From Paenibacillus pabuli NBRC 13638 (GTDB taxonomy: Bacteria > Bacillota > Bacilli > Paenibacillales > Paenibacillaceae): a stretch of DNA of 58,756 nucleotides. Under the pieces are notes generated by a model, which ran no database searches, was not told the origin of the DNA, and saw only the letters and a program-made list of their open reading frames with translations. The stretch covers positions 1-58,756 of the forward strand of contig NZ_BCNM01000034.1 of NCBI RefSeq assembly GCF_001514495.1. Reading direction: 5' to 3'. Position 1 is the first letter of the stretch. Each line of letters begins with the position of its first letter. Of the stretch, positions 10,301-20,300 are shown one piece after another. A program made the translations under genes and the position numbers.

Positions 10301-11301
10301 GCCGTCTCCAGACTTCGGTCAAGGTAAAGTCCAACGATATCCCCTTGCTTCGTTCCGTCTTTGACTAATGCGGCAGCCCAGCGTTGCACTCTTGCATCCA
10401 GCTCTGCATAACACATAGAGCCATCCGATGTCATGATAGCCATAGCCTCCGGTGTCTGGCGCACCTGTTCCGCAAACAGGGCCGTTACACTGGAACCGTA
10501 GGTCCGACGCGTCCCTGTTGCATACTCATCCAACAATCTGTGGCGCTCCGGTCCAGCAAGACCACCGCTGGCTTCCACCGGGCGATCGGGGTTCCCAATT
10601 AAATCTTCAGTGATAATGCAGTATTGTCTCCCAAAACGCTCCAGTTCAGAGGCTGAAAAAAAGCGTGTGCGGCCCGCTAACACACCACAGAGTTTGCCCT
10701 CGCTCCAATACATATGAAGACGCATACCAAGTGTCTCGCTCTCGACATCCGTTACGCTGGACATCTCCTGAAAGGAAAAACGAATATGATGAAGAAAAGC
10801 GTAATTTCGGTCATGGACCACCTTCATATCCTCTACAAGACGTTCCATGGGATAATCACTGTTTTTGACAGTCTCGATATAAGTCGACTTGAGTTCATAC
10901 AGCCACTCTCGGAATGAACGGCCGCTCGGCGATTTGTCGATGAGTGGTACCCAGTTTGACTCGTGCGAACGTTCACCCGTATCTTGCAGCCTGGTCACCG
11001 GATAAGCCACCGTAATTGAATCACTGCTGGTATGCCTGTGCAGAATTGTTTTTAAGGCAGTCAGCAATATTAAAAACAAAGCTTCATTGGACTCACCACT
11101 CATGGAGCGCAAACGCTCGCTCACATCCTGACGCAACTCAAACGGATAGGTTTGAACAGTGGACTTCTTATTCTGAGATGTAACGGATAACGTGAACAAC
11201 GTTTCCTCCGTTTGAAGTGCCAGCATTTTTTTTACCCAGTACTTCTTTTGCAATCTCAGTTCCTGTGCGGAAACAGCCTCTTTGTGCGACGTTTGGTCCA
11301 T
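4339..11301 (-). CDS. Non-ribosomal peptide synthetase, two modules, ending in an epimerase-like domain and no thioesterase
   Basis: A 2320-residue NRPS. Domains: a partial condensation domain with only the C-terminal half (about 15-235, no HHxxxDG); adenylation A2 (265-755, core TSGTTGDPKG, invariant Lys near 750); carrier (Ser near 805); full condensation (860-1290, HHIVADG at 985-991); adenylation A3 (1305-1790, Lys near 1780); carrier (Ser near 1836); terminal condensation-superfamily domain (about 1925-2320). My pocket reading gives D-G-T-C-T-A-E-I-V for A2, closest to a Tyr code I remember (DGTITAEVAK). A3 reads D-A-W-T-I-A-A-I-C, the GrsA/TycA Phe code. The last domain keeps HHALSDG (2062-2068) and an NYFG motif like epimerases, but has SSGRRY where epimerases have the catalytic EGHGRE. 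It starts 22 bases after the preceding synthetase. No thioesterase or reductase is present, so release is unexplained. Confidence 0.93.
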   Translation of the reverse strand: MDQTSHKEAVSAQELRLQKKYWVKKMLALQTEETLFTLSVTSQNKKSTVQTYPFELRQDVSERLRSMSGESNEALFLILLTALKTILHRHTSSDSITVAYPVTRLQDTGERSHESNWVPLIDKSPSGRSFREWLYELKSTYIETVKNSDYPMERLVEDMKVVHDRNYAFLHHIRFSFQEMSSVTDVESETLGMRLHMYWSEGKLCGVLAGRTRFFSASELERFGRQYCIITEDLIGNPDRPVEASGGLAGPERHRLLDEYATGTRRTYGSSVTALFAEQVRQTPEAMAIMTSDGSMCYAELDARVQRWAAALVKDGTKQGDIVGLYLDRSLETAVAILAVWRAGACILPMDVQTPEERVRFILEDAGVTRLLTHARYANLPLFTDVERLLACEDLDASNEEGETLVSITAELPAYIIYTSGTTGDPKGVVVDHRGLVNSISWRKEEYSLERQDNTIQLFSYSFDGFMTGFLTPLVSGASLFIAAEIQVKDPLRLKQLLIVYQITHFICVPSLYRLLLEQIRPEDKLFLHSITLAGESVSPALIRESRERLPYVRIFNEYGPTESSIVALCKRDVEQEEKVTIGRPISNMRAYILDNWNEPVPPGTVGELCLSGPGLAQGYLNQPELTDQAFVPNPFVAGERLYRTGDLAKWTEEGEIFCLGRKDAQVKLRGYRIELPEIEQRLQAYPGVQAAAVVCEEEDGIPVRLIAYLQTDDIKAVELREYMARELPFYMLPARYYRLPQLPLSENGKLDKKEISSMESINLDVEFREPENETEQKLCEIFADVLQLKRVSADENFFAAGGHSLKATMLMSRIQKEFRVDVSVDHIFEKQTVKELAEVIAEKETSVYLAITPAENAASYPLSLTQKQMYTLFCNDPHSTAYNMPEALIIEGDLDHQRLRFALEELTKRHEILRTTFYAINGEPVQAVHAESVISLEYSEQASTGLEETIGQFIRPFDLACLPLFRAGITKIESRKHLLLIDLHHIVADGASIGIFISELASIYNGDSLPAIRLHYKDFSVWQYKQKENHQFQPQAQYWMDQFRNGVPVLSLPYDYPRPKLKSLEGDRISFTVDANRTSSLKKLAAENGVTLFMLLLTMYQTMLSKLSGQKELVVGSPVSGRTHADLEQTMGMFVNVVPIRAHVSPQLHFTELLNQVKNTVLGAFENQAVQYQELVRDLGHTPDPSRNPIFDTMFVLQNMAENRFDFRGLHFSHVGFEQTVSKFDLTLAGFEGGDGVMYFDLEYCTCLFQRETVLRYVDYFMHIVQTVIDHPQMLVSHMTLLPQERLHETWMELNSKSPCDPPELTLLEQFALHAKRSPDKEALLFGESQMTYEQLDTLSEQWSNWLSSKGVGLEDVIAVRLERSFELVIAFLAVLKTGATYLPIDPVFPVDRMSYMLQDSGAVLMITDKDDAQDLASHMPVYLTREIYLTCQKTNASSLKPQNNNLAYVIYTSGTTGRPKGVALEHAGLANLSALFISTLGVKSIDRILQFASCSFDASIWEFAMTLTVGGTLCLVSAETIADPLHFEQYVEQTNVTVMTLPPAYMARLQPERLPGLRLMITAGSEPSPAMLSTWRQHMRCVNAYGPTEASICAAIWEYEEEADLLSVPIGFPVPHSRLCIVDADLNPLPVGVPGELCIAGTGLARRYLNLPEITARQFISSDMPGFERMYRTGDLAKLLPDGRIMYQGRIDSQIKIRGYRVEPSEIEAQLLQIAGVREAVVLPRLQENENSLVAYYTGDSVPAPRELKIKLTAVLPHYMLPSFLVKLDTLPVTSNGKVDQSALERLNLIQEAGERVRMPENELEAKIVRVFEQVLNVQGIGIDDSFHELGGDSISAMKASFLLKEQGVGVDVRDLLVHQSAVALGEVLLQTQTVSEGSQEYMSDGTETPDSQQKQAQTTLNETDLKQLQAALATFADQQEVYRRQLSTGAELAILPLTASQATHLGRAENVGVVLHFPADKTTEEIHNAILGLVQEQEMLRCLYNAQQTNSWSLREQPVRLSLPYVKVEAAHSEALMEHLISKLYYDRFEESGSESLLYRMALIENGRTGARVFVYSSHHALSDGLSCSLIAEALTAPSSLVHVAKSHTRYRDYLKLMEEGPIGISFMELERHFELATYRQLLIGLSNKLAEFPAEKSTAITLEWELTEGNPEEGWMKVLGLLAVFGREYLELQQMPVQLVSSGRRYGEQAYYHLVGNFTDYIPWVMDTHSPPEQLLQQIRELNHTTSTHHIRFSDLEDHGTGEGILLNYFGAVQAEAIDNAIPAGGPSFEKVADHYGNYFYVRHVGSSLQVHIALPFETSAEELEKKMTEGMVKVL

Positions 11302-11323
11302 TTACCTTCATCCCCCTGCTTGT

Positions 11324-14300
11324 CTAGAAATGGAATTTAATTAGACTTTCTCCTTCATCCGGACTCGTTGCAATTTCATTCGGGAAAAGCTCTTTCAACA
11401 ACACATTCGGGTTTTCGCTGATTTGATTGAGCACAAGGAAAAGACAGTTCATCCAATCTGCCATTTCTTCCGCTCTATATGCGACATCATTGTATACAAA
11501 ACGGACGAGGAAGCCCTCATGCGGCTCTACGATCAGGTTAAAATCATAGCTTGTATACTCTTGCAAATCGTAATCTGCCATTTCCAGACCGGAAGGTAGC
11601 TTCAGCTCTAGCGGATAATTTTCAAACACTAGAATATGATCCAGTACTGCCCCACCGCCTGATTTCTGGATCGCAGACAAGGGAATATGGGAATACGGCT
11701 CTTTCTCCAGCTGTTCCGATTGAAGTTGTGATGCAAGTTGCAAAAAGGTAACCGATGCAGATTTGATTCGAACAGGAATCGTATTAATGAACAGACCGAT
11801 CATGCTGTTGATCTCTTTCACCTCAACACTCCTGCCCGATACTACTGCTCCAAACAAGATATCTTCAATTTCGCTCAGATTCTGCAGCACCGCTGCCCAT
11901 GCAGCCTGAAACAATATATTCAGCGTCAAACCATATTCAGCGGATAATTGTAGAAGTGCATGCTGTAGCGCTTCAGGTAAATTACGGGTTAATTCATCTC
12001 TGTTATACTGACCACTTGTTTCCTTTATGCGTGGCAGAACACTTTTGCTTCGGTATCCAGCTAAATAAGTCTCCCAGTACGCTTCAGCCACAGACGGATC
12101 TCGTTGTTCAAGCCACTGGATATACTCACAGTATTGCGCCGCTGGGACAAACGATTGTGTGGCAGACGGTTCGGCATACAGATCGAAGATGTTGCTAAGA
12201 AGCAAACCTACACTCCAGCCATCCAGCAAAATATGATGGAAGTTCCAAACCAGACAATACGAGTTCGCATCTGTTCGAATGAGAGCCACTCTCAGAGGTA
12301 CCTCACCAAATAGGTTAAAGCGCCGGTCACGGTTTTGCTGAAGGTATTGTTCCAGCTTCTCTGATTCACATCCGCCATTCTCGCCTGTCCAATCCATGAA
12401 CTCAAATGGAAGCATCCAGGACTTCACCACTGCCTGAAGCGGCCGTTCTAGCTCCCGTAAGGCAAAAAATGTACGAAGAATGTCATGTCGGTTCACCACC
12501 TGCTGAAAGCAATATCTCAGCCGTTCCGGATCCACATTTCCCTGCAAATGAATGACACACTGCTCTTCATAAGCCGTGGAATCGGGGAACCGGAGATAAT
12601 AAAACAACATACTTTCCTGCATCGGTGACAGTGGATACGCCTTGAGCAGTGGCAACGGTGCTGTCTGTTGAAGAATAGCCCGATCGGCGGAAGGCACAAG
12701 CTGAAATCCCTCATTCTCTATATTGGTAAACACCGGTCTTTCACCGGCATACATGATGGTTTCCCAACCGCTTAGGAAAGCTTGCAACATTCTCTGGATG
12801 ATTTCCTCACTGAACTGTTGTTTATTGTAATCAAACTCAATCAGCATCCGTCCGTCAGACAAAAGCACATTGCAGGTGATCACAAATGGGCGATCCGCAT
12901 CCGGACTTTCGGTTCCGTGCATGGGAAGCTGCGAAAGCCGAAACAGATCTTGGTAACGACTGTCATCCATTTCACCGAGATAATTAAAGCAGATCTGTGG
13001 CTCAATTTCATACGCATTGAGTTGTCTGGACTCCTCTTCCGCAAGCATGTACTTGAGTACGTTGAATCCCGCCCCACGGTGAGGGATACGCTGCAAATTA
13101 CGATGAAGCTGTACAACATACTTGTCCGGCGTTTTCGCTGCTGAAGTATCCAGATAAATCGGGTAGTGGGATGTAAACCAGCCAACCGTCCGCGAATAAT
13201 CCGCAGCTTCACCGAAGCCTTCCCGGCCATGCCCCTCCATATTTACCCAGAGACCATCCGGGATACCGACGGCCTCCATTGCAGTGCCAAGTGCGGCAAG
13301 CAGCAAGGACGATGTTTCCACCTCGTATCGCTCGGTTGCCGATTGCATCAGGGCCTTAGTGGCTTTTTGTGTAAAATGAAGGCTTGCCACTGCACAATCT
13401 CGAACCTGACCCTTCAAGTTTATCCCGTCTCCATTGAGCGGCGAGACTTGGCGAGTCAATTCCTTCTTCCAATAACGCAGCTCATGCTTCCATTCCCCGA
13501 CAGCAATATACGCACGCATTTTCTGTACATAATCAAGGTAGGAATCGGATGAGGAAGGCAGAACCGGCCTGATGTCCTGTTTGAGAGCAAAGTAGATATC
13601 ATAAAAGTCATCCAGTAAAATGCGCCAAGATACCGCATCAATGACCAAGTGGTGAATGATAAGTATCAACTCGTCTCGATCTCGTCCGCGAATGAGGCCC
13701 ACCTGTACTAATGGTCCATGCTCCATATCCATTGCTTGGTGCATGTCTTCTGTCATTCGTTCCGTGATGGCTTTGAACTTGTCGACGTCCATCCCATCCA
13801 TCTCCTCGGCAACATGGAAGGCAAATGCCTGCCGATCCGCATTATTGCAGGATTGCTGAATGTGGTTGCCGTCTCGCTTAAACGTCATTCGCAGTGCATG
13901 ATGATGAACGGTGAGTAATCTGAACGTTTCTCTGACAAGCTCATCATTGAACCTTGCAGCACCAATCAGCGTCACACTGTTATTCCAATAATTCATTTGG
14001 GCAAAATCTTGCCTGAAAAACCAGTGTTGAATAGGCGCAAGAGGCACATCACCCTCTAAAAGCTCTGAAGCTCTGTGAGGCATTGCCTCATCCATAGGAA
14101 TAAGAAGCGGGGCAATGCTGCTCACCGTTTTCCAACGTAAAATGTCAGCCGCCTCCAGCCGGTAGCCACACTTTTTCATGCGAGCCGCAATCTGGATAGC
14201 CTTGATCGAATCCCCGCCAAGTCGCATAAAGTGATCATCTCTGGCGGCGTCTGGCGCTCTCAGTATCTCGCGCCAAGCTTGCAGCAAATCCGCCTCACCA

Positions 14301-17300
14301 GGCGTGTCCACCTGAAGTGGAAGCTTTGACTGAATCGGCTCTGCCGAGATAACTGGCAGCTTCTTGATATCGACCTTGCCATTAGCAGACAGCGGGAGTC
14401 GATCCATAGGAATATACTCGGCCGGCAACATGTATTGAGGCAAATATCTTGAAAGATAGCTCTCTAGTTCCCCTGTCTCCAGCTCTGCCGCAGAGACATA
14501 GAAGGCGCACAGATGTTTCTCGCCGCTTTCAGTCTCTTTGACGAGCAACGCTGCTTCACGAATCGAAGGATAGTCCAGCAACAGATTGCGAACCTCTCCC
14601 AATTCGATTCGATAACCCCTAATTTTAACTTGCTCGTCGATTCTTCCTAAATACTCCATCCCGCCACCTGGCAGCCAGCGCACCAGATCTCCGGTACGGT
14701 AAACCCTGCCGGGTTCCTGAAACCAGTTCGAGACGAACTTCTCAAGAGTCAGCTCCGGCTGGTTCGCATATCCTCTGGCTACACCAATACCAGCAATGCA
14801 CAGTTCTCCAGGCAGATGTTTCGCCTGCAAATTCCCTTTTTCATCGGAAATATATAACCTCATATTATCAATCGGCCAGCCAATCGGTACCTGACTGTAT
14901 TTTTCATCCGAATCGTATTTATGAATCATACAGCCTACTACAGTCTCGGTAGGTCCATACTCGTTATAAATTTCAACATGCGGACCGAACAGCGAAGTAA
15001 TGTCTGAAGCAGCAGAGCTCTCGAATGCTTCACCACCCACGATAAACCGCTTTAAACTTGAGCCTTCCGTGTTATAAAGAGACAGGAGCTTCAGATGGGA
15101 CGGCGTTAATTTGATGATATCGACTTCATCCTCTTCACAGATCCGCTCCAGCGCAAACTCCACATCTTCTGGGTATATGATGATCTGGTTCCCCGACAAC
15201 AGCGGTGTAAACATTGATGTTACTGTCAGGTCAAAAGAAATGGATGAATACAACGGAAAACGAATGCGATCGCCGCGCACATAGGTTTGATCTGCCCAGC
15301 GAATGTAATTGGTCAAGCCCTGATGTTCCACCATAACACCTTTGGGCTTGCCCGTAGAACCTGATGTATAGATAATGTATGCCAGATCGTCAAGCTCGGC
15401 AGACCGCTCCGGGTTCACGGAGGTTAATGGCGCGTTGCTGTATACTTCTTCAGCCATAATCAAACACCCCGTAAAATTGGACACCTCCTCATAGGCTGCA
15501 TCGGTAATGACCCACTGAGCCTTGCAGTCGGTTAATATATAACCAATACGATCCTTCGGATACGATGGATCGATAGGCACATAATAGGCACCCGCTTTCC
15601 AAGTACCGAGAATGGCTGCAAGCAGATCGGGTGATCGCTTCATAACCAGTCCAACTGCCATCTCGCGAAGCACGCCTTGCTCCTTCAGAACCTGTGCAAA
15701 TCGATTGGCTCTCATGTTAAGCTCAAGGTAAGTGAGCTGCACACCTGCACAGGATATCGCAATTGCATCAGGTGTACGTTGCACCTGTTCCTCAAATAAT
15801 GCAAACATCGGTTGATCAAGCAGAAGCTGGCTATTCGTTTCATTACATTCATGCAGAAGCTGCCTGGTTTCTGAAGCATGAAGCAAGCTGATTTCCGAGA
15901 TAGAAACGTCCGGTTGATTGGACACAACTTCCAAAATGGTACTCAGGTGTCCAGCCATGGTTTTTATGGCTTCAGGGTGAAACACTGCCGTACTATATTC
16001 GAGATCCAAATGCAATTCATCAAATCCTTCTACAACTTCCAGTGTCAGATCAAACTTAGCAATCCTGTTTTTGTACTCGGACACTGTAAATCTGGCGTCA
16101 CCGCCGATTTGCGGATCGATTGAAAGAGCCTGATGTTGATAGACATAGACCGCACCTAACAATGGATTCCAACTGGAATCCCGCTCCACGTTCGGGAGAG
16201 CACTCAATCGATCCAAAGGATATTCCTGATGCTCAAACGCCTCCACCGCATTGATCTGTACCTCATGGATCAGTTTGGAGAACCATTGGTCTCCTATGAG
16301 ATGGCTTCGCAACGGAATGGTGTTGACGAACATGCCTGGGATTCGTTCGATACCCGAATACTGCCGACCGGACGCCGTTGTTCCAACCATGATGTGCTCC
16401 TGAGCAGAATATTTGAATAACAGCACTTTATAAGCGGCCAGAAAATAGCTGTATAACGTGACCTTCTCAGCTGCAGCATATTCCTTGATGCGTGCCAAGG
16501 TTTCGGCAGGAAGCTGGAAGCCGTATCTTTCTCCTTCAAAACTGCGTACGGCAGGCCGCTGATGATGTATTCCCCAGTCCATACGTGGAATACCTTCCTT
16601 GAACTGCTGGCTCCAGTACTTTTCACTTTCCCTCATATAACCTGCGCCAAACCGGCCCAGCTGCCATTGAGTGAAGTCCTTCATATGCCGCGTGACCACC
16701 GGCAAACTTTGGCCGTCATACAACCGGATAAGTTCTTCAAATAGAAGATTGGCTGAAAGCCCATCAGCAATTAGATGGTGCATATCCATCAGAAGATACT
16801 GACTTCCAGATTCCTTCTGTTCAGTCCAATATTCCATACGCAGCAGCGGCGCTTGTTCCAGATCAAACGGCCGAATGGTGCTCAGAATTGTCTCTTCCGC
16901 CGCGTCACTGTCCAGCAAATGTATGGGAATCTCCATGACTGCCTCGCTCGCCACACGCTGCACCGGCTCATCTTCATCCAGATGAAAGGAGGTCCGTAAG
17001 CATTCATGTCTCTGCACCAGCAAGTTGGCCGCTAATTCCAATCGCTGCAAGTCAAGCGTACCTTCCACCACAATTAGTCCAGTGACGTTATAAGCCGTAC
17101 CTGCTCTGCCCAGTTTCTCTACAGCAAAGATTGAACGCTGTGAAGTCGACTGCGGATAGAACTCGGCTGACGTCGCCTTCGGAATTTGTATGAAATCAGA
17201 CGCTGGCACAGCTTCTAATACCTGTGCCAGCTCGGCAATCGTTGGATGGCGAAACAACAGACTCAGAGGAACCTTGCTTCCTAATTCCTCTTGAAGTCGG

Positions 17301-20300
17301 GCAGTAATTACCGTAGCTGCAAGAGAATTGCCACCCACCGTCAGAAAATGGTCATGAATGCCGACGTTACCCAGCTTCATGATTTCAAGCCATATGGTAT
17401 GAATCTTGATCTGCATTTCCGTAACCGGAGGGGCAAACCTTTGATCCGGATCGTTTGAAGTTGTCGGGGTACACTCGGCAGGGATATCCGTTCTATACGA
17501 ATTACGGGAAACAGCATGAAGCTCGGATAAAACAAACGATGATGTTGATAACGAAGTATGTATTTTGCTAAACCGAGAACTTGATTCCGCCTCGCCTTCC
17601 TTCCAGACTCTGTACACAACAGCTGCAAGTGACAGAGTGTATATTTCAAGCCAGGATTCAGCCTCCTCCTGTGCACACACCTCACTTCCAACATCCAGTT
17701 CCAAAATCAACTCTTGATCCAGTTCCAGAACATTCATGCTGATCGGATATTTGAATACCGTTGGCAGAACAGACTCAAGTTGAGCTGTGAGGCCTTCGAA
17801 TTCAAACGCAGGCGCTTTGTCAAAATTAAATATAGTGCTGATGACCGGAGGATAAACAGGCTGTCCTTCCATAACTAGCGCCGTAACGATATCCACATAG
17901 GAGCAGCGCTGGTGCTCCAGCAGCTCGAGCATTTCATCTCTTACTTGAGCAGTGTAATCAGACAGTTCTGCCTCATCTGGCAGCCGACTTGAAAAGGGAA
18001 GTAAATTTACGCATTGACCGACCAAATGAGGGACCCCCATCTGAAGTTGTCCAGCCACAGGGATGCCGACAGTAATCTGCCGCAGCCCCGAGATTTGGGA
18101 TAGCAACACGTTGTATGCCGCAAGCATCAGCATAAACAAGGAAACGCCCTTTTTTTTGCCAAAAGCTCTTAACTCCTCTGTGAACTCAGCATTCAAGCTT
18201 CTGCTGAGACGCATTCCTGGATAGGGTATAACAGGTTCGAGGGCGAGATTAGCTGGCAAAACCAATTCAGGCACTGGATTGGAAAGTCGTCTAGTCCAAA
18301 ACTCGCGCGCAAGCTGCTTCTCCTCCAACGGCAGACTACGCTGCCACTGTGCAAAGGCAGAGAATAATACAGAATCAGACGCCTGAAAACGATTGTGCAT
18401 TGTGTAGTATCCGGCAATCTGCTTCAGGATCTGAATAAGTGACCAGCCGTCGGCCGCAAGATGATGAGCTTGCATGATAAACCGGTATTGCTGATGCCCG
18501 AAATGTAGCAGACCGAACCTGATTAATGGACTTTCTGACAGATCAAAACCTCCGGTTAATTCCTGTGGAATAGAATCCGGCAAATCTTTCGGCACATCCA
18601 ACCGTTCCGCCTCATAAAAAATGATTTTGGAAGCTACGCTCTCAAACGGCTCTGTGTAATACAATCCTTCGTCGTTAGAGAAACGGGTTCGCAGCATCCC
18701 GTTCTTTTGAACTACATGGCGAATGGCTCCCCGTAACCTTTCAATATCCACTGTTCCTTCCAGGCGAAGCACGACAGACTCCACATAAGCGTGGTTAATA
18801 TCGTCATTTGCCTGAGATGCGAACCATAGTTGTGTCTGCTCCGCCGTAAGCGGGTGAATCTCAGCCTGATCAGCAACTTCTGCTGCCGATGTTTCAACTG
18901 GTTGCATTCTCCCGCCCCCCGGCGAGGTAGGTGAACTCGGGGGCAGGAACCCGGCACTCCGCAATTCCTCCACACTGTCCTGTACCGCATACACGATACG
19001 ATCAATATCTTCCTCTGTATGCGCTGTTGATAAAAAGCAGTTTCGGCCCTCCCAAATATATATTCCTTTCTCGATTAACAGGTAGTACAGGAGCTCTAGG
19101 TCTGACTTTTGCACAAAACGAAACAGTGAACCAAAGTGAACAATTTCCAGTGGCACCTGCTTCTCTGCAAAATAATGGTTGAGTCTGTCTGCCAAAACCG
19201 CCGTTTTTTTGTTCAGTTGCTCCTGAAGGACAGGCCCTTCCTTCTGTATACGACGCAGTACTGCTAGAGCAGCATTCATAGCCAACGGATGCTGGCAAAA
19301 CGTCCCGGCTACAAAAGTTCTCCGCTCTTCATGGGGAGGAAACGAGGCATCCCCAAAAGACCACATCCCTCCATCTATGCCGTCCAAATATCGTTCTTTT
19401 CCAGCGACGATGCCAATCGGTAACCCTCCACCGACGACCTTGCCATATACCACCATATCCGCTGCGATGCCGAACCATGCCTGCGCACCTCCAGGATGAA
19501 TCCGGAAGCCCGTGATGACTTCGTCGAAAATCAGAGCGATGCCGTTTACAGCGGTTAACGAACGCAACTCCTTCAGAAAAGCGGTCGGCTGAATATCCGG
19601 CCTGCGACTCTGTACCGGCTCCACCAGCACTGCTGCCAGTTCTCCGGCATGCCGCTCAATGAACCGCAGGGATTCGGGATGATCGTAATTCAGAACGATG
19701 AGGTCATCAACCATACCTTGCAGTATCCCCGGAGCAATCGGCGTGCTTATTCCTCCCAGTCCTGCGCTCATCGCCAGAACACCATCGTAAGTGCCATGAT
19801 AAGAACCCGAGAAAATGACTATTTTTGTTCTATTCGTGGCCGCCCGAGCCAACCGCATGGCAACCATAATCGCTTCTGTCCCGGAATTGAAAAATGCTGC
19901 ACGCTCTATACCCGTCAATTGATGCAGGGCAGACGCAACCTGCCCGGCCACTGCATTGATGGGGCCAACACACATTCCCTTGTGCACAGCCTCTTGTACC
20001 GCTTCGTTAATAAAAGACACCTGATGGCCGAACAGGTTTACACCAAAGCCCATCGTCAAGTCAATATAGTTGTTACCATCTATGTCGGTAATCGTAGAAC
20101 CCTGCGCATGATCAACAACGATCTGATAGACCATATCTTTCCAGTAGGGACGATAACCTGCCACATTACGATTGTTAGCTACCACTTTACGGAAAGCTTG
20201 TGTATGCAGCTGGGATTGGACCGTTTTTGTGGTGTATCTCGAGATAAATTCGTCTATAAAACGCTCTTGTAGAGGGTGTAATCCTGTCTTCGAGTGCGTT

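Noticed and set aside
19649..20272. Long plus-strand frame opposite the aminotransferase domain
   Set aside because: It lies opposite conserved PLP-enzyme sequence and has the composition of a complement reading.
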